Notes: a model not told the origin generated them from the sequence alone. A stretch of 64,000 nt of DNA from JALOLG01 sp963776935 (GCA_963776935.1 CAVZOP010000002.1:620001-684000), one strand, 5' to 3'. Counted from the stretch's first letter, positions 43,243-52,487 are shown. Numbers and translations are program-made.

Positions 43243-43743
43243 GTGATGCGGAGCTCACTCGTTCTCAACGCCAGCTACGAGCCGCTCAGCGTGGTGCCGG
43301 CGCGTCGCGCCGCGTGCCTCGTGCTCGCCGAGAAGGCCGAGCTCGTCGAGTGCGACGGGTTGCTCATCCGCTCCGCCAGCCTCACCCTCGCCAGCCCGCT
43401 CGTGATCCGCCTCCGATACATGGTCAAGGTGCCGTACCGGCGCAAGGCGTCACTCTCCCGACGCGGCGTCTTCGCCCGCGACGACTACCGCTGCCAGTAC
43501 TGCGGCGCCCACGCCGATTCGATCGATCACGTCACCCCGCGCTCGCGCGGCGGCCGGCACGAGTGGGAGAACGTCGCGGCCGCCTGCCGCCCCTGCAATC
43601 TGGCCAAGCGCGATCGCACCCCCGACGAGGCCGGGATGCGCCTGGCCCGCCCCTGCCGGGTGCCACGGGCCACGGCCTGGGTCGTCGTCAGCACGACGCG
43701 CGTGCCGGAGGCGTGGAAGCCGTACCTGGCCCTGGCGTCGTAG
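43243..43743 (+). CDS. HNH endonuclease-domain protein
   Basis: 166 aa (165 if ATG 43246 is used). N-terminal SSLVLNASYEPLSVVPARRA is typical of the single-domain HNH_5 family. The zinc and nuclease motifs are RDDYRCQYCG, then SIDHVTPRSRGGRHEWENVA and ACRPCNLAKRDRTP, giving two CxxC pairs and the His of SIDHV. These proteins are widespread in actinobacteria as housekeeping genes of unknown role; unlike the 13835 gene there is no DUF222. The TAG stop is followed directly by the TTG start of the next gene. Confidence 0.85.
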   Translation: MMRSSLVLNASYEPLSVVPARRAACLVLAEKAELVECDGLLIRSASLTLASPLVIRLRYMVKVPYRRKASLSRRGVFARDDYRCQYCGAHADSIDHVTPRSRGGRHEWENVAAACRPCNLAKRDRTPDEAGMRLARPCRVPRATAWVVVSTTRVPEAWKPYLALAS

Positions 43744-44559
43744 TTGGGCGCCGAACCCGTCGACCGGGTCAACCGCTACAGCGGCTCAGCCGCCGACTTC
43801 CACGGTCGCGATCTGCCCGACGCGGCCGCGGTGTGGCAGTTCGAGGTCTCGCGTCCGGCGGTCGTTCTGGGTTCCCGCCAGACCGTCGACGTGCTCGACA
43901 CCGACGCCTGCCGGCGACGCGACGTCGAGATCGTGCGGCGCCGCTCCGGGGGAGGTGTGGTGCTCCTCGTCCCCGGCGCGACGGAATGGATCGACGTCGT
44001 CGTACCGGCCGGCGACGACCATTGGGACGACGACGTCCCACGGTCGATGATCCGCCTCGGTGAACGGTGGGTCGAGGCGCTGCGGGACGTGGTCGACGGC
44101 GAGTTGACCGTGCACCGCGGGCCGATGACCCGCACGCCATGGTCCGACGTGGCGTGCTTTGCCGGCATCGCGCCTGGTGAGGTGCTCCTCGACGGCGCCA
44201 AGCTGGTCGGGCTCAGCCAACGCCGCACCCGTCGCGCGGCCCGGTTCCAGTGCGCCGTCAACCGCCGCTTCGACGGCGAGCTGCTCGTCGAGCTGCTCGC
44301 CGCTCCACCCCCGACCGCCCACCCACCAGTAGCGCTGCTGCCGCCAACCGCCACCGACATCGCGGCAGCGCGTGCTCCACGCCCTCGGCTGGTCACACCC
44401 CGCCTGAACCCCTCGTTCGTGTCACCGCCCCCGGCGACCCTCGCCGATGGCGGTGACACAAACCGGTGGTGTGGTGGGGGTCGCTGCGCGCGGAGCGCAG
44501 CGCAGGGGTTGACCGTCTCGATTGGGTGCTGGTGGGGAGAATTGGTGAGGAATGGTTGA
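43744..44559 (+). CDS. Lipoate-protein-ligase-like protein, 3' end probably frameshifted
   Basis: 271 codons as read. Biotin/lipoate ligase fold: RPAVVLGSRQTVDV, EIVRRRSGGGVVLLVPG (ligand-binding loop), WIDVVVPAGD and VLLDGAKLVGLSQRRTRRAARFQ, where the Lys of GAKLVG is the usual catalytic Lys. It would attach lipoate or octanoate to carrier proteins. Beyond residue about 205 the frame loses family character, is proline/arginine-rich and runs through a hairpin and the MraZ operator. A +1 shift near 44365 would give RVLHALGWSHPA and a stop at 44405-44407, just before the hairpin, which I think is the real end. Confidence 0.75.
   Translation: MGAEPVDRVNRYSGSAADFHGRDLPDAAAVWQFEVSRPAVVLGSRQTVDVLDTDACRRRDVEIVRRRSGGGVVLLVPGATEWIDVVVPAGDDHWDDDVPRSMIRLGERWVEALRDVVDGELTVHRGPMTRTPWSDVACFAGIAPGEVLLDGAKLVGLSQRRTRRAARFQCAVNRRFDGELLVELLAAPPPTAHPPVALLPPTATDIAAARAPRPRLVTPRLNPSFVSPPPATLADGGDTNRWCGGGRCARSAAQGLTVSIGCWWGELVRNG
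44419..44459 (+). terminator. Strong nested hairpin before the dcw cluster
   Basis: GTGTCACCGCC (44419-44429) pairs perfectly with GGCGGTGACAC (44449-44459), and inside it GGCGA pairs with TCGCC. The 11-bp outer stem plus 5-bp inner stem is stable enough to terminate the upstream gene, whose likely true stop is 12 nt before it. There is no T-run, as is common at high GC. Confidence 0.55.
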
Positions 44560-44567
44560 CTTTGGGG
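44523..44567 (+). promoter_or_regulatory. MraZ operator: five TGGKN repeats at 10-bp period
   Basis: TGGGT (44523), TGGGG (44533), TGGTG (44543), TGGTT (44553) and TGGGG (44563) begin exactly 10 bp apart; TGTGG at 44573 keeps the phase as a weaker sixth. MraZ in E. coli and mollicutes binds direct repeats of this type with 5-bp spacers to control its own operon. The repeats overlap the -35 box of the mraZ promoter. Confidence 0.75.
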
Positions 44568-44584
44568 AGCTGTGTGGGCACAAT
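44556..44584 (+). promoter_or_regulatory. Sigma-70-type promoter of mraZ/dcw operon
   Basis: TTGACT (44556-44561), a 17-bp spacer, then CACAAT (44579-44584). This is the best -35/-10 pair in the window. It would give a leader of about 80 nt before GTG 44674. Its -35 box is interleaved with the fourth and fifth MraZ repeats, so MraZ binding would block it. Confidence 0.65.
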
Positions 44585-44673
44585 GAGCTGGCGGGGAGGT
44601 GGCACGCGTTCCCCGCGCCGAGGCACGGCTCCACGCGTGACATCCGGTTGACGAAAGGCATGGGTCACGCAAC

Positions 44674-45099
44674 GTGTTCGTCGGGGTCCACGACCGCAGC
44701 ATCGACGACAAGGGTCGTCTGGCGCTCCCGGCCGCCTTCCGGAGCGAGCTCGGCGATCGCTGCTACGTGTCCCTCGACGGCGAGGGGTGCGTCACGATCC
44801 GCGAGGTCAGCGAGTTCGAGGCCCACGCCCGGGAGCTGATCGACCAGGAGAAGCGCGGCGAGCTGACCCGGACACGCCGACGCGCGGTGGCGGCCAACGT
44901 CACGCTCGTGGCCATCGACAAGCAGGGGCGGGTCACGCTCGACGAGAAGGTTCGCGCCCACGCCGGGCTGCTCTCGAGCGCGTCGGTCAAGGTCGCCGGC
45001 ATGTTCGACGCCATCGAGGTCTGGAAACCCGAGCGCTTCGAGACCGTGCAGGTCGAAGGCGACCACGAGGAGCCGGCGCGGGTGTGGGGGGATGACTGA
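44674..45099 (+). CDS. mraZ: Transcriptional regulator MraZ
   Basis: 141 aa. Two SpoVT/AbrB-like halves: FVGVHDRSIDDKGRLALPA (1-20) and VTLVAIDKQGRVTLDEKVR (about 77-95), each with the DxKGR/DKQGR core, forming a ring-shaped DNA-binding oligomer. Start is GTG 44674, matching the family N-terminus; GAAAGG lies about 15 nt upstream. MraZ represses its own dcw promoter, and the operator repeats lie 107-151 bp upstream. First gene of the cluster. Confidence 0.93.
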   Translation: MFVGVHDRSIDDKGRLALPAAFRSELGDRCYVSLDGEGCVTIREVSEFEAHARELIDQEKRGELTRTRRRAVAANVTLVAIDKQGRVTLDEKVRAHAGLLSSASVKVAGMFDAIEVWKPERFETVQVEGDHEEPARVWGDD

Positions 45100-45180
45100 T
45101 GCGGTTCGAACAGCACACACGCTCGAAGGGAGGGATGAGGACGAACGACGTCGATATCAACGGTGAGGATCGCTCGCACC

Positions 45181-46134
45181 ATGGCCGCTGACTTCAGTCA
45201 CCGTCCGGTCATGCTCGACGAGGTCGTCGAGGCGTTCCGACCTGTGCCACCCGGTGTCGTCGTCGATGCGACGGTCGGCGGCGGGGGACACAGCGAGGGG
45301 ATCCTCGAGGCTCGCCCGGACGTGCGCGTGCTCGGTCTCGACCGTGATCCGGCCGCTCTGGCGGCGGCGCGCGAGCGGCTGGCCAGGTTCGGGGACCGGT
45401 TCTCCACCCACCGATGTCGATTCGACGACCTCAAGGACGCGATGGCAGCTTTCGATCTCGACCAACTCAGCGGTGCCCTGTTCGATCTCGGTGTCTCGTC
45501 GCCCCAGCTCGACCAGCCCGAACGTGGCTTCTCCTACCGTCACGACGGCCCGCTCGACATGCGGATGGACACCGACGCCCAGTGGTCGGCGAGCGACGTG
45601 GTCAACGGCTACTCGGAGGCCGAGCTGCGCCGCGTGATCCGCAAGTACGGCGACGAGCGCTTCGCGTCGCGCATCGCCCGCGCCATCGTCACCGCCCGGC
45701 CGATCGAGTCGACAACGGAGTTGGCTTCGATCGTGACCGGCGCGATCCCCGCGCCCGCCCGGCGCACCGGTGGACATCCCGCCAAGCGAACGTTCCAGGC
45801 GATCCGCATCGAGGTCAACGGCGAGCTCGATGTGCTGGCGCCGGCGATCGACGCGGCGATCGAGTCGGTTGTGCCGGGCGGGCGGATCGCGGTGCTGTCG
45901 TACCACTCCGGCGAGGACCGCATCGTCAAGGAGCAGTTCCGTGTCGCGACCGGCGCGTGTGAATGCCCGCCCGAGCTGCCCTGCGTCTGCGGCGCGGTGC
46001 AGACGGTGAGGCTGGTCCGCGGCATTCGACGCACCCCCACGACCGAGGAGCAGCAGGAGAACCGGCGCGCCGCATCGGCTCGCCTGCGAGTCGCCGAGCG
46101 GACAGAACCAACCCGGCGAGGTGAGCGCGCGTGA
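45181..46134 (+). CDS. rsmH: 16S rRNA (cytosine1402-N4)-methyltransferase
   Basis: 317 aa. Methylates C1402 of 16S rRNA with S-adenosylmethionine. Motifs: HRPVMLDEVVEAF, VVDATVGGGGHSEGIL (SAM loop), GALFDLGVSSPQLDQPERGFSY, ARRTGGHPAKRTFQAIRIEVN and the late ISYHSxEDR equivalent VLSYHSGEDRIVK. ATG 45181 gives the usual MAADFSHRPVML start; an upstream GTG 45163 is possible. The stop overlaps ftsL (GTGA). Confidence 0.94.
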   Translation: MAADFSHRPVMLDEVVEAFRPVPPGVVVDATVGGGGHSEGILEARPDVRVLGLDRDPAALAAARERLARFGDRFSTHRCRFDDLKDAMAAFDLDQLSGALFDLGVSSPQLDQPERGFSYRHDGPLDMRMDTDAQWSASDVVNGYSEAELRRVIRKYGDERFASRIARAIVTARPIESTTELASIVTGAIPAPARRTGGHPAKRTFQAIRIEVNGELDVLAPAIDAAIESVVPGGRIAVLSYHSGEDRIVKEQFRVATGACECPPELPCVCGAVQTVRLVRGIRRTPTTEEQQENRRAASARLRVAERTEPTRRGERA

Positions 46135-46631
46135 TCGCCAATCCGCTGCATCACATCACCGGGCACGGCACGAGTGCGGCCGCCGCGCCGCGGCGCGCCC
46201 CGGCTCCGGCGACGCCCGCCCCGCGGCTGTCGGTCGTGCCGCGCCGTCGCAAGGCCGCCGGCTTCGCGGTCGCCCTCTCGGTGATGCTGGCAGCGATGAT
46301 GCTCGGTTCCGCGGTGCTCCACACCAGCCTCGCCGAGCGTCAGTTCGAGATCGACCGGCTCGAGCGCTCGGTGACCGCCGCGCAGGAGCGCTTCGACGTG
46401 TTGCGCCGGTCGCGCGCCGAGCTGCGTTCGCCCACACGGTTGTCGACCGAGGCCACCCGGATCGGGATGCACCCGGCCGCCACCAGCCAGTTCGTTCCCG
46501 TCGACGGCCTGACCGTGGCGCTCGCGATTGCCGCCACCGGGGAGGTGCTCGACGATCAGGAGGCGATCGACGGGCTCCAACCGCTCGACCAGTTCCGCCT
46601 CGTCAAGGCTGTGTCCGGCGAGGCGCCATGA
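46131..46631 (+). CDS. ftsL: FtsL-like septum protein
   Basis: 166 aa. Bitopic: an Ala/Pro/Arg-rich cytoplasmic N-terminus of about 42 residues, one helix (AGFAVALSVMLAAMMLGSAVL), then a coiled coil (SLAERQFEIDRLERSVTAAQ, ERFDVLRRSRAELRSPTRL) and a short C-terminal region. Sequence similarity to FtsL is weak by nature; identity rests on topology, coiled coil and position between rsmH and ftsI. Acts with FtsQ/FtsB analogues to activate septal wall synthesis. Confidence 0.82.
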   Translation: MIANPLHHITGHGTSAAAAPRRAPAPATPAPRLSVVPRRRKAAGFAVALSVMLAAMMLGSAVLHTSLAERQFEIDRLERSVTAAQERFDVLRRSRAELRSPTRLSTEATRIGMHPAATSQFVPVDGLTVALAIAATGEVLDDQEAIDGLQPLDQFRLVKAVSGEAP

Positions 46632-46664
46632 GCCGGCGGACACCACCACCGCGGCCGGCTCGCC

Positions 46665-48608
46665 GTGCGGCGCCGACCATCCGCCAGCGCGTCCCGCACT
46701 CACCACCGCACCGGGAGCGGCGCGCAGCCGGCTCGCCGTCGCGGCCCAGCTCCGAGCACGCGCCGCGCGGTTCGCCCCCCGGCACCGCGCCGGCGCGCTG
46801 CTCCACCGCGTCGCGCGGCGCAGCGCGCCGCGCGACGCGTCGTCGCGCCGAGGCATTCGCAGGCGCGTGAGTTCCGGTTCGGGGCCGGCCAGCCGCGCCA
46901 ACGCCTGATCGTGCTGCTCGGCTCGCTCGTGCTCGTCCTGGCACTGGTGCTGTTCAAGGTCGGTGTCCTGCAGACGAGCGAGGGCCAGGCGCTGCGGATC
47001 GAGGGCACCCGGCAGTGGACCCGCTCACGCGATGTGCCCGCAGATCGCGGCACCATCTTCGACCGCAACGGTGAAGAGCTGGCGATGTCGGTCGCCGCGA
47101 ACAGCATCAGCATCAACCCGAAGCTCATCGACGACCCCGAGGCAACGGCCTCGATCCTCACCAACGTCCTCGGCCTGAGTGAGGAGAAGCGCCAAGAGCT
47201 CGTCGCCGCGATGGTCGCCAAGACGACAGGGTTCATGTACGTCGCCCGCCAGGTCGACGAGGCGGTCGGGGAGCAGATCGCGGCGCTCGGGTTGGCCGGC
47301 GTCAACGTCGACCCCGAGAGCAAGCGGATCCTGCCGGGGGGCGACACGGGTCGCAGTGTGATCGGCCGCACCGACATCGACGGCGTCGGCATCGGCGGCC
47401 TCGAGCTGCAATTCGACGACCTGCTGACGGGCACCGACGGTCGGCTCGAGCGCGAGGTGGCGCCCGGCGGCCGGTCGATCGCCGGCAGCGAGACCGTCTC
47501 CGTACCACCGGTGGCCGGTGACGACCTGGTGCTGACGCTCGACCGCTCGATCCAGTTCGCCACCGAGCAGGCGCTGCTCGGTCGTGTCACCGGGCTCGCC
47601 GCGCGCGGTGGCACCGGCATCGTCATGGACACCGATACGGGTGAGATCTACGCGATGGCGTCGGTCCGTCGCAACGACGACACGGGGATCGTCGAGATCA
47701 CGTCCGGCAACTTCGCGGCCGTCGATGCCTACGAGCCGGGCTCGGTGGCCAAGGTCATCACGGTCGCGGCGGCGCTCAACGAGGGGGCCGTCACCCCGGA
47801 TACGGGCTTCAACGTCCCGTGGCGCGAGCTGTGGGGCGACGACCTGCTGGCCGACGCCGAGCCCCACCCCGACGAGTGGCTCACCGTCGCCCAGATCCTC
47901 GTCAAGTCGTCGAACATCGGCACGATCCACGTCCACCAGACGATCCGCCGTCAGAAGCACTGGGAGTACATGAAGGCCTTCGGACTCGGCGAAGCGACGG
48001 CGCTCGGGTTCCCCGGCGAGTCCCCGGGCATCATGAAGCACTGGAAGGACATGTGGGGATCCGAGCGGGTCACGGCCGCCTTCGGGCAGGGCGTGTCGAG
48101 CACGTCGATCCAGCTCGCCGCGGCGATCAACGTGATCGCCAACGACGGGACGTACGTCGCGCCCAAGTTGGTCCGCTCGACGGTCGGTCCGGACGGCACC
48201 GTGACCGACACGTTGCCATCGGCCACCCGTGAGGTCGTGGTCGAGGCCACCGCCGAGGAGATGCAGCAGCTCATGAAGCGGGTCGTCTGCGAGGGCACCG
48301 GCGAACGGGCCCAGGTCAAGGACTTCGACGTGGCGGGCAAGACCGGCACTGGGTACAAGGCCCAACCCGACGGCACCTATTTCGACGCCGCCGGCAACCG
48401 CGTGTACTACTCGAGCTTCGTGGGCTTCTTCCCGGCCGAAGACCCGCAGGTGACCGTGCTCATCTCGATCGACGAGCCGCCGGCGGGCACCGACGACCGC
48501 TTCGGCGGCACCGCCGCCGCTCCCGTGTTCAGGGAACTGGCGCCGACGATCGTGCACGAGCTGGGCATCCGACCCACCGTTGGCGCCACCGGATGCGAAG
48601 CGGGCTGA
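46665..48608 (+). CDS. ftsI: Septal penicillin-binding protein (FtsI/PBP2-type transpeptidase)
   Basis: 647 aa as read. Arg/Pro-rich cytoplasmic tail, one membrane helix (LIVLLGSLVLVLALVLFKVGV), a PBP dimer domain (RDVPADRGTIFDRNGEELAMS) and a transpeptidase with SxxK in YEPGSVAKVITVAAAL, SxN in VKSSNIGTIHVH and KTG in VAGKTGTGYKA. A 4-bp overlap with ftsL would put the start at ATG 46628 (MSRRTPPPRPARRA), in another frame from the body. An indel in the very GC-rich first 230 bp may hide that start, so the first about 60 residues given by GTG 46665 are doubtful. Confidence 0.9.
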   Translation: MRRRPSASASRTHHRTGSGAQPARRRGPAPSTRRAVRPPAPRRRAAPPRRAAQRAARRVVAPRHSQAREFRFGAGQPRQRLIVLLGSLVLVLALVLFKVGVLQTSEGQALRIEGTRQWTRSRDVPADRGTIFDRNGEELAMSVAANSISINPKLIDDPEATASILTNVLGLSEEKRQELVAAMVAKTTGFMYVARQVDEAVGEQIAALGLAGVNVDPESKRILPGGDTGRSVIGRTDIDGVGIGGLELQFDDLLTGTDGRLEREVAPGGRSIAGSETVSVPPVAGDDLVLTLDRSIQFATEQALLGRVTGLAARGGTGIVMDTDTGEIYAMASVRRNDDTGIVEITSGNFAAVDAYEPGSVAKVITVAAALNEGAVTPDTGFNVPWRELWGDDLLADAEPHPDEWLTVAQILVKSSNIGTIHVHQTIRRQKHWEYMKAFGLGEATALGFPGESPGIMKHWKDMWGSERVTAAFGQGVSSTSIQLAAAINVIANDGTYVAPKLVRSTVGPDGTVTDTLPSATREVVVEATAEEMQQLMKRVVCEGTGERAQVKDFDVAGKTGTGYKAQPDGTYFDAAGNRVYYSSFVGFFPAEDPQVTVLISIDEPPAGTDDRFGGTAAAPVFRELAPTIVHELGIRPTVGATGCEAG

Positions 48609-48611
48609 ACC

Positions 48612-50082
48612 ATGAACGACGGCGCCATAGATGACGGCGCCGGCCGCGCCACGCCGGCCGCCGGAGTGCGGGTCGACGACCTCGCGACCCGTGTCCCGTC
48701 GGGTCGGCTCCGCGCCGTCGTCGGCGACGCGTCCATCCGGGTCACTGGTGTCACCCACGACTCGCTGGCTGTCGCGCCGGGCGTGCTGTTCGCGTGCATC
48801 GTCGGGACGCATCACGACGGACATGCGTTCGCGCCGTCGGCGGTCGAGTCGGGGGCGTCGGCGCTGCTCGTCGAGCGTGAGCTCCCCGTCGCCGTCCCCC
48901 AGATCGTTGTCGACGACACCCGGGCGGTGCTCGGTCACGTCGCCGCCGCGTTCCACGGCGATCCCACCCGGTCGCTCACCACCGTCGGGATCACCGGGAC
49001 CAACGGCAAGACGACGACCGCCCACCTGATCGCCGCCGCGCTGCGGTCGACGGGGCACGACGTCGGCGTGATCGGCACGTTGAGCGGTGTCCGTACAACG
49101 CCCGAGGCGACCGAGCTGCAAGCACGGCTCGCCGGCATGCGTGACGACGGTGTCGATTCGGTCGTGATGGAGGTGTCGTCGCACGCGCTCGCGCTGTGGC
49201 GGGTCGCGGGCATGCGGTTCGACGCGGCCGTGTTCACCAACCTCGGCCGCGATCATCTCGACCTCCACGGCTCGGTCGAGGACTACTTCCGAGCCAAGGC
49301 GCGGTTGTTCACGCCCGATCTGGCGGCGATCGGTGTGACCAACGTCGACGACCCGTACGGCCGTCTGCTGCTGGACGCGGCGACCATCACGATGCTGCCG
49401 CTACTCGAGCTCCGACGCGAGTGCGATCGAGGTCACCGCCGTTGGGCACCGGTTCGTGTGGCGCGGTCAACAGGTCGCGGTGCCGATCGGCGGGGCGTTC
49501 AACGTGATGAACTCGTTGGCCGCCCTGACTGCCCTGACGGCGCTGGGCGTCGACGCTGACGCGGCGGCCGCGGGAGTGTCGTCGGCGACGCCGGTGCCAG
49601 GGCGCTTCGAGGTGATCGCCCCGGCGGGGGAGACCGCGCCTACGGTGATCGTCGACTATGCGCACACTCCTGATGGCATCACCGAGCTGCTGGCGACAAC
49701 CCGCGCCGTCACCGGCTCGGGTGTGTTGACGATCGTGTTCGGGTGTGGCGGGGATCGCGATCGCGACAAGCGCCCGCAGATGGGGAGCGCTGCGGTAGCG
49801 GGCGCCGACCGGGTCATCGTCACCTCCGACAACCCGCGCGACGAGGATCCGCTGGCGATCATCGAGGCGATCGTCAGCGGCATCAGGGAGCCCGACCGCG
49901 CCCGTGTCGTCGTCGAGCCCGATCGCAGGGCGGCGATCGACCTGGCGCTGGCCGGTGCCGGTCGCGGCGACGTCGTCGTGATCGCCGGCAAGGGCCACGA
50001 GACGACGCAGACCATCGGTGCGGCGGTGCGTGAGTTCGACGACCGGGCGGTTGCGCGCCAGCTGATGGAGGCCCGGTCGTGA
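48612..50082 (+). CDS. murE: UDP-MurNAc-tripeptide synthetase, frameshifted as read
   Basis: About 489 aa after joining two frames. Adds the third stem-peptide residue. ATP loop GITGTNGKTTTAHL; VMEVSSHALALWRV and TNLGRDHLDLHGSVEDYF follow; then, in another frame, VPGRFEVIAP, VIVDYAHTPDGI, GCGGDRDRDKRP and TSDNPRDEDP. DNPR selects meso-diaminopimelate over lysine. The break lies near 49405, before SSDASAIEVTAVGHRFVW. As this gene is essential, the break is almost certainly an error in the sequence. Its TGA overlaps the mraY GTG, leaving no room for murF. Confidence 0.9.
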
Positions 50083-51128
50083 TCGCCGTCATGATCGCCG
50101 GCGCCGTCGCCACGTTCGTGTCGCTGTTCGGCACGCGTGCCCTGATGAGCTTCTTCCGCACACGCGGGCGGGGCCAGCCGATCCTCGGCAAGGAGGATCA
50201 CGGACCCGAGCACCACATGCACAAGCAGGGCACCCCGACGATGGGTGGCCTGGCCATCGTCGGCGCCGCCCTGATCGGGTGGCTCGTCGCCCATATCCGG
50301 CGCGGGCTGGCGTTCTCCGATCAGACGATGATCGTGTGGGTCGCCGTGATCGCGATGGGGTTCATGGGTTTCCTCGACGACTACATCAAGGTCAAGAAGC
50401 GGCACAACCGGGGGATCTTCTGGAAGCGCAAGAACTACATCACGATGATCATGAGCTTCGGCGCCGCGTGGTGGCTCGTCGCCGCCACTGGGATCTCCGA
50501 GACGATCTCGTTGACGCGAGCGGAGGACCTCGGGTTCGCCGTGCCGCAGATCGTCTGGATCCTGTGGGCCGGGCTGATCATCTGGGCCACGACCAACGCG
50601 GTCAACGTGACCGACGGTCTCGACGGGTTGGCGGGCGGATCGGCGCTGATGGGCTTCGGCGCGTTCACGATCATCGCCTACTGGTCGTTCCGTAACCCTG
50701 AGATCTACACCGAGGTGGTCAACCCCCTCGACATGGGCGTGTTCGCCGCCGCCTTCGCTGGGGCCTGCCTCGGCTTCCTCTGGTGGAACGCGGCACCGGC
50801 GCGGATCATCATGGGCGATGTCGGAGCGCTCGCCATCGGATCGGCGCTGGCGTTTCTCGCCCTGACGCTCAACACCCACCTGCTCCTGTTGCTGATCTGC
50901 GGGATCAACGTGATGGAGGCCGGCTCGGTGGCCGTGCAGATGGGCGTGTTCAAGGTCTCGGGGCGCACGCGGCGGCTGTTCCGGATGTCGCCGGTACACC
51001 ATCACTTCGAGCTCGTCGGGTGGCCGGAGACGACGGTGATCATCCGCTTCTGGCTGATCGCCGCGATCTGTGTCGCCTCGGCACTGGCCATCTTCATCGG
51101 TGACTTCACCCGGATCGCGGCGGAGTGA
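50079..51128 (+). CDS. mraY: Phospho-MurNAc-pentapeptide-transferase
   Basis: 349 aa with about ten membrane helices. Makes lipid I on undecaprenyl phosphate. Signature segments: KQGTPTMGGLAIV, GFLDDYIKVKKRHNRG, TTNAVNVTDGLDGLAGG (Asp-rich active site), MGDVGALAIGSALAF and SPVHHHFELVGWPE. GTG 50079 overlaps the murE stop; ATG 50091 is an alternative. The stop overlaps murD. Confidence 0.95.
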   Translation: MIAVMIAGAVATFVSLFGTRALMSFFRTRGRGQPILGKEDHGPEHHMHKQGTPTMGGLAIVGAALIGWLVAHIRRGLAFSDQTMIVWVAVIAMGFMGFLDDYIKVKKRHNRGIFWKRKNYITMIMSFGAAWWLVAATGISETISLTRAEDLGFAVPQIVWILWAGLIIWATTNAVNVTDGLDGLAGGSALMGFGAFTIIAYWSFRNPEIYTEVVNPLDMGVFAAAFAGACLGFLWWNAAPARIIMGDVGALAIGSALAFLALTLNTHLLLLLICGINVMEAGSVAVQMGVFKVSGRTRRLFRMSPVHHHFELVGWPETTVIIRFWLIAAICVASALAIFIGDFTRIAAE

Positions 51129-52471
51129 TCGTGCGATCCCTCGTGTACGGACTGGCGGTGACCGGCACATCGACCGTGCGCGCCCTCGCCCGGCGGGGAC
51201 ACGACGTCGTGGTGGTCGACGACCACGTCGACGACGCCAAGCGTGCCATCGCCGCCGACCTCGGGGTCGAGTTGCTCAGCACACCACGCGCGATCGACGC
51301 ACTCGTCGGCGACTGCGATCTCGTGTCGCCGGCACCTGGTGTGCCCGAGACGCACGACGTGATCGCCGCCGCACGACGCCACGGCGTGCCCGTGCGGAGC
51401 GAGATCGAGCTCGCCTACCAGTGGGAGCAGGACCGGCCAGGTGGGCCGCGACCGATCCTGGCCGTGACCGGCACCGATGGCAAGACGACCACGAGCCTGC
51501 TGGCGGCGGCGATGCTGACCGTCGGCGGTCTGCGCACGGTTGCCGCCGGCAACACCGACATCCCGCTCGTGGATGCGCTCGAGTTGGACCTCGACGCGTA
51601 TGTCGTCGAGTGCAGCAGTTTCCGCCTGGCATGGACGGAGCAGTTCCGCGCCGATGCCGCGGTCTGGCTCAACCTCGCCCCGGACCACCTCAACTGGCAC
51701 CGCTCGACGACCACGTACGAGGCCGCCAAGGCGCGCCTGTTCGACCTCCAACGTCCGTCCGACGTGGCGATCGGATACGTCGACGATCCGGTCGTGATGC
51801 GCCACCTCGATGCGGCGCCGGCGCGCCATGTCACGTTCGGACGGTGGACGGCCGACTACCACCTCGCCGGCGACTCCTTGTGCGGCCCGACCGGCACGAT
51901 CACGACGGTCGCTTCGATGCGGCGCCAGCTCCCGCACGACATCACCAACGCCCTCGCCGCGTCGGCGCTGGTGTTCGAGTCGGGCCTCACCGACCTCGAA
52001 ACCGCCGGCCGGGCGATCGCCACGTTCGTCGGCCCGCCGCACCGCATCGAACCGCTCGGCGAGCGCGACGGCGTGCAGTGGTTCAACGATTCGAAGGCGA
52101 CGACACCGCACGCGGTCGCGGTGGCGATCCACGGTTTCGAGCACGTCGTGCTGATCGCCGGTGGCCGCAACAAGGGGCTCGATCTGTCGCCGATGGCGGC
52201 CGAGCCGCAACGACTCCGCTCGGTCGTGGCGATCGGCGAGGCGGCCGACGAGATCACTGCTCTGTTCGCACCGCATTGCGCGGTGGTGCGGGCGGACTCG
52301 ATGGAAGCCGCTGTCATGGCGGCCGCGGACGCATCCCAACGCGGCGACGCAGTGGTCCTGTCGCCCGGCTGTGCGAGCTTCGACTGGTACCCGAGCGGTG
52401 GCTACACGGCGCGTGGCGACCACTTCCGCCGGCTGGTCGCCGACCTGGTCGACGTGACCTGGTCGAGATGA
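51125..52471 (+). CDS. murD: UDP-MurNAc-L-alanine:D-glutamate ligase
   Basis: 448 aa. Adds D-Glu to UDP-MurNAc-Ala. The N-terminal Rossmann domain is short (VYGLAVTGTSTVRALARRG), the ATP loop is AVTGTDGKTTTSLL, then VECSSFRLAWTEQF, NLAPDHLNWH and the C-terminal VQWFNDSKATTPHAV and LIAGGRNKGLDL, all typical of MurD. GTG 51125 overlaps the mraY stop. Ends 16 bp before ftsW. Confidence 0.94.
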   Translation: MIVRSLVYGLAVTGTSTVRALARRGHDVVVVDDHVDDAKRAIAADLGVELLSTPRAIDALVGDCDLVSPAPGVPETHDVIAAARRHGVPVRSEIELAYQWEQDRPGGPRPILAVTGTDGKTTTSLLAAAMLTVGGLRTVAAGNTDIPLVDALELDLDAYVVECSSFRLAWTEQFRADAAVWLNLAPDHLNWHRSTTTYEAAKARLFDLQRPSDVAIGYVDDPVVMRHLDAAPARHVTFGRWTADYHLAGDSLCGPTGTITTVASMRRQLPHDITNALAASALVFESGLTDLETAGRAIATFVGPPHRIEPLGERDGVQWFNDSKATTPHAVAVAIHGFEHVVLIAGGRNKGLDLSPMAAEPQRLRSVVAIGEAADEITALFAPHCAVVRADSMEAAVMAAADASQRGDAVVLSPGCASFDWYPSGGYTARGDHFRRLVADLVDVTWSR

Positions 52472-52487
52472 GAGGAGTGGACCTGCG

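Noticed and set aside
47025..49268. 747-codon open frame on the minus strand across ftsI and murE
   Set aside because: It is antisense to two well-identified genes, has no recognisable motif, and such long shadows are normal at this GC content.
48612..50082. MurE-MurF fusion to explain the missing murF
   Set aside because: Joined length is about 489 residues with one ATP loop, the size of MurE alone.
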